Positions 24,299 to 34,627 of a DNA stretch of 64,000 nt are shown here, piece after piece. The notes under the pieces are model-generated. The model was not told the DNA's origin. It ran no database searches and saw only the letters and a program-made list of their open reading frames with translations. The DNA lies in NCBI GenBank assembly GCA_958295725.1, contig OY282368.1, positions 2,688,001 through 2,752,000 on the forward strand, in the 5' to 3' direction. This DNA is from an uncultured Alphaproteobacteria bacterium (lineage in GTDB: Bacteria > Pseudomonadota > Alphaproteobacteria > UBA2966). The number at the start of each line of letters is the position of its first letter. The stretch's first letter is position 1. The position numbers and the translations under genes were made by a program.

Positions 24299-25675
24299 AT
24301 GACTGATTCCAACGTGGCTGTCGTCGTCCTCGCGGCTGGCAGGGGCGCGCGTATGGAGTCCGACATCCCGAAGGCGCTCCATGCCGTCGCCGGGCAACCC
24401 ATGCTCTCGCACGTACTCCGGGCGGCGTCGGGCATCGAACCCCGACGGACGGTCGTGGTCGTGGGTCGTGGAATGGAGGCTGTGGCGCGACTGGCCGACG
24501 GCGCCGCGACCGTCATCCAAGAACGGCGGTTGGGCACCGCCCACGCCGTGCTACAGGCGCGGCCGGAACTCGGTGGGTTCGAGAGCGACGTGTTGGTGCT
24601 GTTCGCGGACGGCCCGCTGATCACGTCGGCCACGATGCGACGGCTTGTCGATACGCGGCGGAACGCCGCGGACCCCGCCGTTGTCGTTCTGGGGTTCCGG
24701 CCCGGGGACGCGGCGGCCTATGGCCGGCTCGTGATGAACAGGGCCGGTGCCTTGGAGGCCATCGTCGAGTTCCACGACGCCGACGACGCGCAGCGGAAGA
24801 TCGGTCTCTGCAACGGCGGTGCCATGGCGGTCGACGGCGCTGTTCTGTTCGAGTACCTGTCGGAGATCGGGAACGACAACGCGAAGGGGGAATACTACCT
24901 GACCGATCTGGTCGCGGTCGCACGCGCCCACGGCCGCGAATGCGCGGTCGTCGAGTGCCCCGAAGAAGAGACCCACGGCGTCAACTCGCGGGCCGACCTG
25001 GCGGCCGTCGAGGCCGTCCTCCAGCGGCGTTTGCGCGCGGCCGCGATGGCGGCCGGCGTCACGATGGTCGATCCCGGCACCGTGTATCTGAGCGTGGATA
25101 CGACGTTCGGTCGCGACATCGTCGTGGAGCCGCACGTATTCTTCGGTCCGGGCGTCACCGTCGGCGATAGGGTTCGAATCAGGGCGTTCAGCCATATCGA
25201 GGGCGCGGCGGTCGCGGCCGGCGCCAGTATCGGCCCCTATGCCCGGCTGCGGCCGGGCGCGGATATCGGGGAATCGGCCCGCATCGGCAACTTCGTCGAG
25301 GTCAAAGCCGCCACGGTGGAGACGGGAGCCAAGGTGAACCATCTGGCCTATGTCGGCGATGCCCGCGTGGGCGAAGGCGCGAACGTCGGCGCCGGCACGA
25401 TCACCTGCAATTATGACGGGGTCGCCAAGCACCGGACGGATATCGGCGCCGGAGCGTTCATCGGCTCCAACAGCGCGCTGGTCGCACCGGTGAAGATCGG
25501 CGACGGCGCCATCGTCGGCGCCGGAAGCGCGGTGAGTCGCGACGTTCCCGCCGGTGCTCTCGCTCTTGCCCGGGCCGAGCAATCGGAGAAACCCGGCTGG
25601 GCGGCGAGATTCTTCGACCGCGCCGAAGGGCGGGTGGCCGTGGTGAAAGCCGCGAAGCGATCGCGCGAGGCCTGA
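24299..25675 (+). CDS. glmU: Bifunctional UDP-N-acetylglucosamine pyrophosphorylase / glucosamine-1-phosphate N-acetyltransferase
   Basis: A 458-residue enzyme. The N-terminal uridylyltransferase carries LAAGRGARMESDIPKALH (residues 11-28). The C-terminal left-handed beta-helix acetyltransferase has hexapeptide repeats from about residue 265 (FGPGVTVGDRVRIRAFSHIEG) and the conserved KVNHLAYVGDA and GTITCNYDGVAKHRT region with the active-site histidine. It makes UDP-GlcNAc, precursor of peptidoglycan, lipopolysaccharide and probably of the sugars made by the island. glmS starts 3 bp downstream, so the two are co-translated. Confidence 0.97.
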   Translation: MTDSNVAVVVLAAGRGARMESDIPKALHAVAGQPMLSHVLRAASGIEPRRTVVVVGRGMEAVARLADGAATVIQERRLGTAHAVLQARPELGGFESDVLVLFADGPLITSATMRRLVDTRRNAADPAVVVLGFRPGDAAAYGRLVMNRAGALEAIVEFHDADDAQRKIGLCNGGAMAVDGAVLFEYLSEIGNDNAKGEYYLTDLVAVARAHGRECAVVECPEEETHGVNSRADLAAVEAVLQRRLRAAAMAAGVTMVDPGTVYLSVDTTFGRDIVVEPHVFFGPGVTVGDRVRIRAFSHIEGAAVAAGASIGPYARLRPGADIGESARIGNFVEVKAATVETGAKVNHLAYVGDARVGEGANVGAGTITCNYDGVAKHRTDIGAGAFIGSNSALVAPVKIGDGAIVGAGSAVSRDVPAGALALARAEQSEKPGWAARFFDRAEGRVAVVKAAKRSREA

Positions 25676-25678
25676 ACG

Positions 25679-27502
25679 ATGTGTGGGATAGTCGGCACCG
25701 TCGGCCGGAAACCGGTGGTTCCCGTTCTCATGGAAGGTCTGAAGCGGCTCGAATACCGGGGGTACGATTCGGCCGGCATGGCCACCCTGGTGAACGGCGG
25801 CATCGACCGGCGGCGGGCCGAGGGAAAACTCGTGAACCTCCAGGCGCTCCTCGATCGGGCGCCGCTTCCCGGGGACGTCGGCATCGGCCATACCCGCTGG
25901 GCGACCCACGGCGCGCCGAATGAGAGCAACGCCCACCCGCATGCCACAGAAAAGGTGGCCCTCGTCCATAACGGAATCATCGAAAACTACCGTGATCTCC
26001 GCGAGGAGCTGATCCCGCTCGGCTACGGATTCGAGACGGAGACCGATACGGAAGCCGCCGCCCAGCTCATCACCCGCTACATGGATGGCGGCGACGCTCC
26101 AGTCGAGGCGACGGCCAAGGCGCTGTCGCGTCTCGAGGGCGCCTTCGCTCTGGCAATCATCTTCGCCGGCGAACACGATCTCATGATCGGTGCCCGCCGG
26201 GGCAGCCCGCTCGTCGTCGGTTGGGGCGAAGATGCCATGTACCTCGGGTCGGACGCGCTGGCGCTGGCATCCATGACCGACAGGGTGAACTACCTCGACG
26301 ACGGGGACTGGGTGGTCCTGAATCATGACGGCGCCAGCATCCGCGACGCGGACGGGAATATGGTCGCGCCCGATATCAAATCGACCGCCCTGACGGGCGC
26401 GCTGGTGGGCAAGGGAAACCATCGGCATTTCATGCTCAAGGAGATCTACGAGCAACCGACGGTCATCGGGGACACGTTCAATACCTATTTCAATCCGGCG
26501 GACCGGGCCATTCAACTGCCGAAACTGCCCTTCGATCTCGCGGACATCGACAGAGTCACCATTGTCGCGTGCGGGACGTCCTACCTCGCCGGCATGGTGG
26601 CCAAGTATTGGTTCGAACGTCTGGCCAAGCTCAACGTCGAGATCGATATCGCCTCCGAGTTCCGCTACCGCGGCGCGACGATGTCGGAGAGCGGGCTCGC
26701 CGTGTTCATCTCCCAGTCGGGCGAGACCGCGGACACGCTCGCCGCCCAGCGCTATGCCCGCGAGCAGGGCAGCCGCACGCTGGCCGTCGTCAATGTCGCC
26801 GAGAGCACGATGGGGCGCGAGGCCGACGCGCTCCTGCCGACCCACGCGGGACCGGAGATCGGCGTTGCCGCCACCAAGACATTCACCTGCCAGCTCGTCA
26901 CCCTGGCGTGCCTCGCCATCGCCACCGCCCGGGTGCGCGGCGCGATCGACCGCGGGACCGAGGCGGATCTCTCCGCGGCGGTCGCGGAGGTGCCGGCGCG
27001 CGTCGCTGAAATCCTGAACCACGACGAGAGTCTGCGGGATCTCGCCCACGAACTCGCCGAGGCGCGGGATGTCCTCTACCTCGGCCGGGCCTCGGCGTTC
27101 CCCATCGCGCTCGAGGGAGCGCTCAAGCTCAAGGAAATCTCCTATATCCACGCCGAAGGGTTCGCGGCGGGCGAGCTCAAGCACGGTCCCATCGCCCTGA
27201 TCGACGAGAACGTGCCGGTCGTCGTCATCGCTCCCTCCGACGACGTGTTCGAAAAGACCGCTTCCAACATGGAAGAAGTCATCGCCCGCGGCGCCCGCGT
27301 CGTCTTTCTCGGAGACGAGGCGGGCATCAGCCGTCTCGGCGACATGGCGGCGGCGACCGTTCGGATGCCTTCCGTCGACCCCGTTGTCGCGCCGATCCTC
27401 TATGCCATTCCCATGCAGCTGCTGGCCTACCACGTAGCCGTGATCAAGGGGACCGACGTCGATCAGCCGCGGAACCTCGCCAAGGCGGTGACGGTGGAGT
27501 AG
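25679..27502 (+). CDS. glmS: Glutamine--fructose-6-phosphate aminotransferase (isomerising)
   Basis: A 607-residue enzyme of standard length. The glutaminase domain starts MCGIVGTVG (Cys2 nucleophile) and has GIGHTRWATHG and HNGIIENY. Two SIS domains follow, with CGTSYLAGMVAKYW, SQSGETADTL and ATKTFTCQ. The C-terminal tail ends DQPRNLAKAVTVE, the usual active-site lid. It makes glucosamine-6-phosphate, the first step to UDP-GlcNAc. In an operon with glmU. Confidence 0.97.
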   Translation: MCGIVGTVGRKPVVPVLMEGLKRLEYRGYDSAGMATLVNGGIDRRRAEGKLVNLQALLDRAPLPGDVGIGHTRWATHGAPNESNAHPHATEKVALVHNGIIENYRDLREELIPLGYGFETETDTEAAAQLITRYMDGGDAPVEATAKALSRLEGAFALAIIFAGEHDLMIGARRGSPLVVGWGEDAMYLGSDALALASMTDRVNYLDDGDWVVLNHDGASIRDADGNMVAPDIKSTALTGALVGKGNHRHFMLKEIYEQPTVIGDTFNTYFNPADRAIQLPKLPFDLADIDRVTIVACGTSYLAGMVAKYWFERLAKLNVEIDIASEFRYRGATMSESGLAVFISQSGETADTLAAQRYAREQGSRTLAVVNVAESTMGREADALLPTHAGPEIGVAATKTFTCQLVTLACLAIATARVRGAIDRGTEADLSAAVAEVPARVAEILNHDESLRDLAHELAEARDVLYLGRASAFPIALEGALKLKEISYIHAEGFAAGELKHGPIALIDENVPVVVIAPSDDVFEKTASNMEEVIARGARVVFLGDEAGISRLGDMAAATVRMPSVDPVVAPILYAIPMQLLAYHVAVIKGTDVDQPRNLAKAVTVE

Positions 27503-27611
27503 CCTCGCCCGTCCGCGTTCGACGGGAGGGCTCGGCGCGACCCGTGGAGGACGTCATGGCGGAGACTGGCATCTTGCGCGAAATCGAATAGCGTCGTCCG
27601 GACAACCCTTC

Positions 27612-28889
27612 ATGACATCCGAATCGGAGATGGCCGACATGTCCAAGCCGCGGCGGAGCCGGACGGTCGGCACGCCGGTCGTCGTTATCGCCTGCGCCGG
27701 TCTGGTCCTGTTCGTCTCGGTCGGAACCCGGCAGACCTTCGGGCTGTTCCTGCCGCCCATGGAAGCGGACCTCGGCTGGGGACGGGAGTCCTTCGGTTTC
27801 GCAATCGCCCTGCAGAACCTGGTGTGGGGAGTCTCCCAACCCTTCGTCGGCGCCGTCGCGGATCGCTTCGGTTCGGGCCGCGTCGTCATCGGTGGGGCCG
27901 CTCTCTACGCCTTGGGCCTCGTCGGAATGGCTTCCTCGGAGTCCGCCGCGGCGTTCGCCCTGAGCAGCGGGCTTCTCATCGGTCTCGCTCTCAGCGGCAC
28001 GGGATTCGCCGTCGTTCTCGGCGCCGTGGCGCGTGCCACGCGACCGGAACGACGCGGCTTCATGATGAGCGTGGCCGGGACCATCGGCGGGTTCGGTCAA
28101 CTCCTGATGATTCCCTATTCGCAGGGCTTCATCAGCGGGTACGACTGGGTCGCCGCGTTTCTGGTGCTGGCCGCCACTGCGGCGTTGATCGTTCCCCTTG
28201 CCGCGGGGCTTACGGGCCGCGTGTCGGCCGAGGACCCCGACCGCGGCGCCGAGCAGTCGTTCCGGGACGCGCTGACGGAAGCCCGCCGGAACGGCGGCTA
28301 CTGGTTTCTGAATCTGGGTTTCTTCGTCTGCGGATTTCAGATCACGTTCATCCTCACGCATCTGCCGGCCTACGTCGCGGACGCGGATCTCGCCGCCGAA
28401 ATGGGCGCCGTGGTTCTCGTCACGATCGGGCTGTTCAACATTCCCGGCGCTCTCGTTTTGGGGCGGCTCGCGGACATCTACCGCAAGCGCTCCGTCCTCA
28501 GCATCCTGTATCTCGCCCGCGCGGGTATTCTGGCCATGTTCGTCCTCGCGCCGATGACTCCCACGACCATCGTCCTGTTCGGCGCGGGTTTCGGTCTGAC
28601 GTGGCTGGCCACGATTCCCCTGACCAACGCCGTGGTGGCCCAACTGTTCGGTGTCCGTTACGTCGCCACCTTGTTCGGTATCGCCTGGTTCGTGCATCAG
28701 GTGGGATCGTTCTTCGGCGCCTGGATCGGTGGCCTGATCTTCGATCTCCTCGGCAGCTACGACATGATCTGGTGGTTCACGGCTTGGCTCGGAGTAACGG
28801 CCGCGTTGCTCCACTGGCCGATCGACGAGCCTCCGACCGCCAGGATGGCCACCGCCAAGCGAGCCGTCCGCCGTCGAGCGGGCGGTTAA
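27612..28889 (+). CDS. MFS transporter, monocarboxylate-type
   Basis: A 425-residue protein with 12 predicted membrane helices. The stretch RQTFGLFLPPMEADLGWGRE, followed by a helix and FVGAVADRFGSGRV (the loop 2-3 motif of the major facilitator family), is typical of the monocarboxylate/oxalate-formate branch. The N-terminus before the first helix (about 20 residues) is soluble, with two further ATG options (MADM and MSKP). The substrate is unknown; the next gene, an aldehyde dehydrogenase, has its own likely promoter, so a shared pathway is not implied. Confidence 0.85.
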   Translation: MTSESEMADMSKPRRSRTVGTPVVVIACAGLVLFVSVGTRQTFGLFLPPMEADLGWGRESFGFAIALQNLVWGVSQPFVGAVADRFGSGRVVIGGAALYALGLVGMASSESAAAFALSSGLLIGLALSGTGFAVVLGAVARATRPERRGFMMSVAGTIGGFGQLLMIPYSQGFISGYDWVAAFLVLAATAALIVPLAAGLTGRVSAEDPDRGAEQSFRDALTEARRNGGYWFLNLGFFVCGFQITFILTHLPAYVADADLAAEMGAVVLVTIGLFNIPGALVLGRLADIYRKRSVLSILYLARAGILAMFVLAPMTPTTIVLFGAGFGLTWLATIPLTNAVVAQLFGVRYVATLFGIAWFVHQVGSFFGAWIGGLIFDLLGSYDMIWWFTAWLGVTAALLHWPIDEPPTARMATAKRAVRRRAGG

Positions 28890-28914
28890 CGCCCGACGGC
28901 CCGATCTCTATAAT
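28886..28914 (+). promoter_or_regulatory. Probable sigma-70-type promoter for the aldehyde dehydrogenase gene
   Basis: ttaacg at 28886-28891 (4 of 6 to TTGACA), a 17-bp spacer, then a perfect TATAAT at 28909-28914. It lies 55 bp before the ATG, which has a CAGGAGAG ribosome site. Confidence 0.5.
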
Positions 28915-28969
28915 ACGACGCGGGGCGCGGGCAGGCGTCCGGCATAACTCCCACAGGAGAGTGCTCTCC

Positions 28970-30424
28970 ATGAACCTCAAGGACCCTTCGCTGTTTCGTC
29001 AGCAGTGTTACATCGACGGCACCTGGGCGGACGCCGACGACGGCGGCGCCATCGACGTCAACAACCCGGCGGACAACTCCATCATCGGCACCGTCCCCAG
29101 GATGGGTGCCAGGGAAACCCGGCGGGCCATCGAGGCCGCCAACGACGCCTATCCCGATTGGCGGACGCGCACGGGCAAGGAGCGCGCGGCCATCCTTCGC
29201 CGCTGGTACGAGCTGGTCATGGAGAACCAAGAGGATCTCGCCGTCCTGATGACCACCGAACAAGGCAAGCCCCTCGCCGAATCGATGGGCGAGATCGTCT
29301 ACGGCGCCTCGTTCATCGAATGGTTCGCGGAAGAGGCCAAGCGTATCTACGGCGACACGATTCCCCAGCACCAGCACGACAAGCGCATCGTCGTCATCAA
29401 GGAGCCGGTCGGGGTCGTGGCCTCCATCACGCCATGGAACTTCCCCAACGCCATGATTACGCGCAAGTGCGCGCCGGCACTGGCGGCCGGCTGCACGGTC
29501 GTGGCCAAGCCGGCGACGCAGACGCCTTACTCCGCCTTCGCGCTCGCCGAGCTCGCCGAACGGGCCGGCATCCCGAAAGGCGTGCTGAATATCGTCAGCG
29601 GCGTCAGTTCCGAAATCGGCGCCGAAATGACGTCGAATCCCATCGTCCGCAAGCTCAGCTTCACCGGCTCGACGGAAATCGGGAAACTCCTGATGGAGCG
29701 GTGTGCCGGCACCGTCAAGAAGATGTCCATGGAGCTGGGAGGCAACGCGCCGTTCATTGTCTTCGACGACGCGGATATCGATTCGGCCGTCGCCGGCGCC
29801 ATGCAGTCGAAGTACCGGAACGCGGGACAGACGTGTGTCTGCGCCAACCGCATCTTCGCCCAGGACGGCATCTACGACCGGTTCACCGACAAGCTGGCCG
29901 AGGCCGCGGCGGCGCTGGAGGTCGGCGACGGCATGGCAGAGGGCGTCAGCACCGGTCCCCTCATCGACATCAAGGCCGTCGAAAAGGTCGAAAGCCACAT
30001 CCAGGACGCCGTCGCCAAGGGCGCGCGGGTGGTGGTCGGCGGCGGACGGCACTCGAACGGCGGGAACTTCTTCGAACCGACCGTGCTTGCCGACGTCACG
30101 CCGGAGATGATCGTCAGCAGGGAGGAAACTTTCGGGCCGCTCGCCCCGGTCTATCGCTTCGAGACCGACGAGGACGCGGTGAAGAAGGCGAACGACACCG
30201 AATTCGGCCTGGCCGCCTATTTCTACACGCGCGACATCGGCCGCGTGTGGCGGGTCGCCGAACAGTTGGAGTACGGCATCGTCGGGATCAACTCCGGCAT
30301 CATCTCCACGGAGATCGCCCCCTTCGGCGGCATGAAGGAATCGGGTATCGGTCGCGAAGGCTCGAAGTACGGCATCGACGAGTTCGTCGAGGTCAAATAC
30401 CTGTGCATGGGCGATATCGCGTAA
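28970..30424 (+). CDS. gabD: NAD(P)-dependent aldehyde dehydrogenase, succinate-semialdehyde dehydrogenase type
   Basis: A 484-residue aldehyde dehydrogenase. N157 lies in SITPWNFPNAM, the general base E255 in MELGGNAP, and the nucleophile C289 in NAGQTCVCANR. NAGQTCVCANR and the 484-residue length fit the GabD subgroup, which oxidises succinate semialdehyde to succinate; glutarate semialdehyde is a possible alternative. A second cysteine two residues after the nucleophile (CVC) is present, as in redox-regulated GabD. The start is the ATG after CAGGAGAG; the open frame extends far upstream, but only as a shadow of the transporter gene. Confidence 0.9.
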   Translation: MNLKDPSLFRQQCYIDGTWADADDGGAIDVNNPADNSIIGTVPRMGARETRRAIEAANDAYPDWRTRTGKERAAILRRWYELVMENQEDLAVLMTTEQGKPLAESMGEIVYGASFIEWFAEEAKRIYGDTIPQHQHDKRIVVIKEPVGVVASITPWNFPNAMITRKCAPALAAGCTVVAKPATQTPYSAFALAELAERAGIPKGVLNIVSGVSSEIGAEMTSNPIVRKLSFTGSTEIGKLLMERCAGTVKKMSMELGGNAPFIVFDDADIDSAVAGAMQSKYRNAGQTCVCANRIFAQDGIYDRFTDKLAEAAAALEVGDGMAEGVSTGPLIDIKAVEKVESHIQDAVAKGARVVVGGGRHSNGGNFFEPTVLADVTPEMIVSREETFGPLAPVYRFETDEDAVKKANDTEFGLAAYFYTRDIGRVWRVAEQLEYGIVGINSGIISTEIAPFGGMKESGIGREGSKYGIDEFVEVKYLCMGDIA

Positions 30425-30523
30425 GGGCGATTCCATTCCGCTCGGCACCGGGCCGGTCGGGTTCCGGCGGGATTGTCTTGACACGACATCCAGTGCGGCA
30501 ACCGGGAAGGCGGTGGCGGTGAG

Positions 30524-31900
30524 ATGGCCAGATACGATTACGATCTATTCGTGATCGGAGCGGGCTCGGGGGGTGTCTCCGCGAGCCGCCGCGCGGCCGC
30601 GTTCGGCGCCAGGGCCGTCGTCTGTGAGGAGTATCGCGTCGGCGGCACCTGCGTCATTCGCGGCTGCGTCCCGAAGAAGCTGTTCACCTACGCCGCGCAT
30701 TTCGCCGAGGACTTCGAGGACGCCGCCGGGTTCGGTTGGGAGCACGCCCGCCCGAATTTCGACTGGCCGACCCTGATCGCCAACAAGGACGCGGAGATCG
30801 ACCGGCTCAACGGCATCTACATCCGAATGCTCGCCGCCGCTGGCGTCGATCTCGTCGAGGACCGCGGAGTCCTGGTCGATCCCCATACCGTCGAAATCGG
30901 GGGAAGGACCGTCACCGCTGAGACGATTCTGATCGCCACCGGCGCCAAGCCCTTCCGCCCCGATATCCCTGGGATCGAGCACACCATCACCTCGAACGAG
31001 GCGTTCCATCTGGACGAATTTCCGCGCCGCGCCGTGGTCGTGGGCGGCGGTTACATCGCCGTCGAGTTCTCCGGCATTTTCAATGGCTTGGGATCCCGGG
31101 TGACACAGATCTACCGGGGCGAACAAATCCTCCGGGGATTCGACAACGACGTGCGTGCGGCGCTGGCTCGAGAGATATCCAAGAAGGGCGTAGACCTGCG
31201 GGTCGAGAGCCAGGTCGCACGGATCGACATGGCGGGGCGGCATCTGGAGGTGATCCTGAAGGATGGGGGCGCTATCGCCGCCGACCTCGTGATGTACGCG
31301 ACGGGCCGCGAGCCCAACACCTCCGGCATGGGGCTGGCGGAGGCCGGCGTCGATCTCGACGACGCGGGAGCCGTCAAGGTCGATCGGCACTCCAGAACCA
31401 GCGTTCCCAACGTCTACGCCATCGGGGACGCGACCAACCGCATGAACCTGACCCCCGTGGCGATCAACGAAGGCCGGGCCTTCGCGGAGACCCTCTACGC
31501 CGGCCGGCCGCGCTTCCTCGATTACACGAACGTGCCGCACGCCGTGTTCTCAAATCCATCGGTGGGCGTCGCGGGCCTCGACGAAGCACGGGCCCGCGAG
31601 CGATACGAAGCGGTGGATATCTACAAGTCCACGTTCCGGCCGATGAAGCATACCCTGACGGGCCGGGACGAGCGGACCCTGATGAAGCTCGTGGTCGACG
31701 CCGCCACGGACAGGGTGGTCGGGGTGCACATGGTGGGTCCTGACGCCGCCGAAATCGTGCAGGGCATGGGAGTCGCCCTCACCTGCGGGGCGACCAAGGC
31801 CCAGTTCGACGCGACGGTGGGCATTCATCCCTCCGCAGCGGAGGAATTCGTGACGATGCGCGAGAAGTTCGTGGAACTCGAGGCCCAAGCGGCGGAATGA
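30524..31900 (+). CDS. gor: Glutathione-disulfide reductase
   Basis: A 458-residue flavoprotein. FAD binding is by VIGAGSGGVSASRRAA (residues 10-25), the redox disulfide is C43/C48 in GGTCVIRGCVPKK, the NADPH-binding region starts VVVGGGYIAVEF, and the C-terminal HPSAAEEFVTM supplies the His-Glu pair. The RGCVPKK form of the disulfide site is that of glutathione reductase rather than lipoamide dehydrogenase. It keeps glutathione reduced in the cytoplasm. Confidence 0.93.
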   Translation: MARYDYDLFVIGAGSGGVSASRRAAAFGARAVVCEEYRVGGTCVIRGCVPKKLFTYAAHFAEDFEDAAGFGWEHARPNFDWPTLIANKDAEIDRLNGIYIRMLAAAGVDLVEDRGVLVDPHTVEIGGRTVTAETILIATGAKPFRPDIPGIEHTITSNEAFHLDEFPRRAVVVGGGYIAVEFSGIFNGLGSRVTQIYRGEQILRGFDNDVRAALAREISKKGVDLRVESQVARIDMAGRHLEVILKDGGAIAADLVMYATGREPNTSGMGLAEAGVDLDDAGAVKVDRHSRTSVPNVYAIGDATNRMNLTPVAINEGRAFAETLYAGRPRFLDYTNVPHAVFSNPSVGVAGLDEARARERYEAVDIYKSTFRPMKHTLTGRDERTLMKLVVDAATDRVVGVHMVGPDAAEIVQGMGVALTCGATKAQFDATVGIHPSAAEEFVTMREKFVELEAQAAE

Positions 31901-31982
31901 CGGATCCGCCCGGCGGCACCGGTCTCGCCGGGGCGATAGGCGAAAGGACTCCATTCGGCGCTGGCCAAGTCGCTCGAAGGAG

Positions 31983-32012
31983 TTGGCAATCGGGGACGAA
32001 CCGGCGTATACG
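31983..32012 (+). promoter_or_regulatory. Possible promoter of the DAHP synthase gene
   Basis: TTGGCA at 31983-31988, an 18-bp spacer, and TATACG at 32007-32012, 30 bp before the ATG. A strong GGGAGGAG ribosome site follows. Confidence 0.35.
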
Positions 32013-32041
32013 CATACCCTTTTCGCGGGAGGAGTGGGCTC

Positions 32042-33427
32042 ATGCCCGAGACGTGGACGCTGGCCAGTTGGCGCGGCTTGCCGATCCAGCAGCAGCCGGA
32101 CTATCCGGACGCCGCCGCGCTGGAGGCGACCTTGGACCGGATACGGCGACTCCCGCCGCTCGTCTTCGCTGGCGAGGCGAGGCGGTTACGCGCCGCGTTG
32201 GCGGAGGTGGCGGAAGGGCGGGCTTTCCTGTTGCAGGGCGGCGATTGCGCCGAGAGCTTCGCCGAATTCAGCGCCGACAATATCCGCGACACGTTCCGGG
32301 TACTGATGCAGATGGCGGTCGTCATGACGTTCGCGGCCGCCTGCCCGATCGTCAAGGTCGGTCGTCTCGCCGGCCAGTTCGCCAAGCCGCGCAGTGCGTC
32401 GACGGAGACGCGGGGGGATTTGGAACTCCCGAGCTATCGCGGCGACACCGTGAACGGCATGGAGTTCAACGCCGAGGCTCGGACGGCGGATCCCGACAGG
32501 CTTCTCCGGGGTTACCATCAGTCGGCCGCAACCCTCAATCTGCTGCGGGCGTTCGCGCACGGGGGTTACGCCGATCTCCGCCGCGTTCACGGCTGGAATC
32601 AGGGATTCGTGTCTCGCACCGCTCAGGGCGAGCGTTACGCCGACTTCGCCGACCGCATTACCGAAGCACTGGACTTCATGGAGGCTTGCGGCGTCACGGG
32701 GGAGTTCGTCCCGCTCGTGCGCGAAGTCGATTTCTACACTTCACACGAAGCCTTGTTGCTCGGGTTCGAAGAGGCGATGACCCGTGTCGATTCGACCACG
32801 GGCGACTGGTACGACACCTCGGCGCATATGCTCTGGGTCGGGGACCGCACCCGTCAGGAAGGCGGCGCGCACGTCGAATTCATGCGGGGCATCCGTAACC
32901 CCATCGGTATCAAGGTAGGACCCACGACCGAGCCCGACGGCCTGAGGCGCCTGATCGACGTGCTCGATCCGAACGGGGATCCCGGCCGTCTCACGGTCAT
33001 CGTGCGCATGGGCGCCGACAAGATCGGCGAGCACCTGCCACCGCTTGTCCGGGCGGTCCGGCGGGATGGCCGGAAGGTCGTATGGTCGTGCGATCCGATG
33101 CATGGCAACACGGTGAAATCCGCGAACGGGTACAAGACCAGGGTTTTCGACCGGATCCTGTCGGAGGTTCGGCAGTTCTTCGATGTCCACATCGCCGAGG
33201 GAAGCTACGCTGGCGGCGTGCATTTCGAGATGACCGGACAAGACGTCACGGAGTGCCTGGGCGGCGCCCAAGACATTACGGAACGCGCGCTCGCGGATCG
33301 CTACCACACGCATTGCGACCCCCGGCTCAACGCGTCGCAAGCGCTGGAGTTGGCGTTTCTGATCGCTGACTCGTTGAAGAAGCAGCGCGCCAACGGCCAA
33401 CCTCGAATCGTCGCCGAGGCGTCCTGA
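32042..33427 (+). CDS. 3-deoxy-7-phosphoheptulonate synthase, class II
   Basis: A 461-residue enzyme of the plant/actinobacterial class II type, not the AroG/F/H class I. Typical segments are [11 protein letters not shown] (metal-ligand cysteine), [36 protein letters not shown] and [10 protein letters not shown]. It condenses PEP and erythrose-4-phosphate, the first step of aromatic amino acid synthesis. The ATG has GGGAGGAG upstream. pncB begins 13 bp downstream of the stop, so the two may be co-transcribed. Confidence 0.95.
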   Translation: MPETWTLASWRGLPIQQQPDYPDAAALEATLDRIRRLPPLVFAGEARRLRAALAEVAEGRAFLLQGGDCAESFAEFSADNIRDTFRVLMQMAVVMTFAAACPIVKVGRLAGQFAKPRSASTETRGDLELPSYRGDTVNGMEFNAEARTADPDRLLRGYHQSAATLNLLRAFAHGGYADLRRVHGWNQGFVSRTAQGERYADFADRITEALDFMEACGVTGEFVPLVREVDFYTSHEALLLGFEEAMTRVDSTTGDWYDTSAHMLWVGDRTRQEGGAHVEFMRGIRNPIGIKVGPTTEPDGLRRLIDVLDPNGDPGRLTVIVRMGADKIGEHLPPLVRAVRRDGRKVVWSCDPMHGNTVKSANGYKTRVFDRILSEVRQFFDVHIAEGSYAGGVHFEMTGQDVTECLGGAQDITERALADRYHTHCDPRLNASQALELAFLIADSLKKQRANGQPRIVAEAS

Positions 33428-33439
33428 GAGTCATTCGCC

Positions 33440-34627
33440 GTGCGGAACGACCGACCGCCGCCAGCCCTGAACGACGCGGACATCAGCCGGCATACCGACC
33501 GGTATTTCCGCAAGTCGCGGCGCACCGTCGCGAAGTTCGGGGACGCGCGAGTTACCTATGCCATCTTCATGCGGCGCCCGGTCGTGTTTACGCCCAAGTT
33601 CATGGTCGAATGGCTGGAGAGCGTGGCGGTCGCGCGCGGCACGAAGTTCGATATCGATCTGCGCTTCGAGGAGGGAGAGCGCGTGGGTGCCGGCGAGCCG
33701 CTGGCCTATGTGTCCGGCTCGATGCACGATCTCGTGGATCTCGAGACGCTCTACCTGCAGAAGCTCGGGGCGCCGTGCGTGGCGGCCTACAACGCCTACG
33801 TCATGTGCCGCGATCTTCCCGAGGTCACCTTCATGGCTTTCGACGCCCGCCATTGCACGGGGACCGAAATGGCCGAGATGATGGCCTACGCGGCGAGCGT
33901 GGGTTCTCGCGCCGCCCAGCGGGATGTGGGCGCCGTCGGCTTCGTCGGCTGCGCCACGGATTCCACGGCGCACTATTTCGGCCGCGAGCGGGGTCTGGGC
34001 ACGATGCCGCACGCCTTGATCGGCTATGCGGGGTCGACATTGCGGGCGGCACAGATGTTTCACGAGACCTACCCCGACGAACCGCTCTATGCGCTGGTCG
34101 ACTATTTCGGCCGGGAAATCACGGACACGTTGGAGATCTGCGAACATTTCCCCGAGCTGGCGGCCAGAGGGAGGCTCGGCGTTCGCCTCGATACGCACGG
34201 GGGTCGTTTCGTGGAGGGACTGGACCCGCAGCGTTCCTACGAGGTCCTGCAACGCCACGATCCCAATGCCGTGAAGCGGTATCGGAACGAACGGGAACTG
34301 CGGTGGCTTCTCGGTACGGGAGTCTCGGCCGCCGCCATCTGCCATGTGCGGCAGACCCTGGACGGCGCGGGGTATGGGGGGGTGAAGATCATCGCGAGCT
34401 CGGGCTTCGGTCCGGCCAAGTGCCGGGTCATGGCGAGCGTCGGGGCGCCGGTCGACATGATCGGCACCGGCTCGTACCTGCCCGAGAACTGGCCGGAGAC
34501 CTACGCCACCGCGGACATCGTGGAGTACGACGGCGAGGCCAAGGTCAAAGTCGGTCGCGAGTTCCTCTTGAAGAACGCCAAGGGGGGTTCGGACGACGCC
34601 GGGGCTGACGGCGCGCCGAAGACGTAA
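33440..34627 (+). CDS. pncB: Nicotinate phosphoribosyltransferase family protein
   Basis: A 395-residue protein that reads as a nicotinate phosphoribosyltransferase. Recognisable parts are DRYFRKSRRTVAKFG, LETLYLQKLGAP, the FDARHCTGTEMA region, VGCATDSTAHYFG and HALIGYAG, then RLDTHGGRFVEGLD and IIASSGFGPAKC in the phosphoribosyl-binding barrel. It forms nicotinate mononucleotide from nicotinate and PRPP in NAD salvage. The start is GTG. nadE, the last NAD step, lies about 1.3 kb downstream. Confidence 0.85.
   Translation: MRNDRPPPALNDADISRHTDRYFRKSRRTVAKFGDARVTYAIFMRRPVVFTPKFMVEWLESVAVARGTKFDIDLRFEEGERVGAGEPLAYVSGSMHDLVDLETLYLQKLGAPCVAAYNAYVMCRDLPEVTFMAFDARHCTGTEMAEMMAYAASVGSRAAQRDVGAVGFVGCATDSTAHYFGRERGLGTMPHALIGYAGSTLRAAQMFHETYPDEPLYALVDYFGREITDTLEICEHFPELAARGRLGVRLDTHGGRFVEGLDPQRSYEVLQRHDPNAVKRYRNERELRWLLGTGVSAAAICHVRQTLDGAGYGGVKIIASSGFGPAKCRVMASVGAPVDMIGTGSYLPENWPETYATADIVEYDGEAKVKVGREFLLKNAKGGSDDAGADGAPKT

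Noticed and set aside
24551-27433. A 960-codon minus-strand frame across glmU and glmS
   Set aside because: Both plus-strand genes are unmistakable full-length enzymes; the minus frame has no motif.
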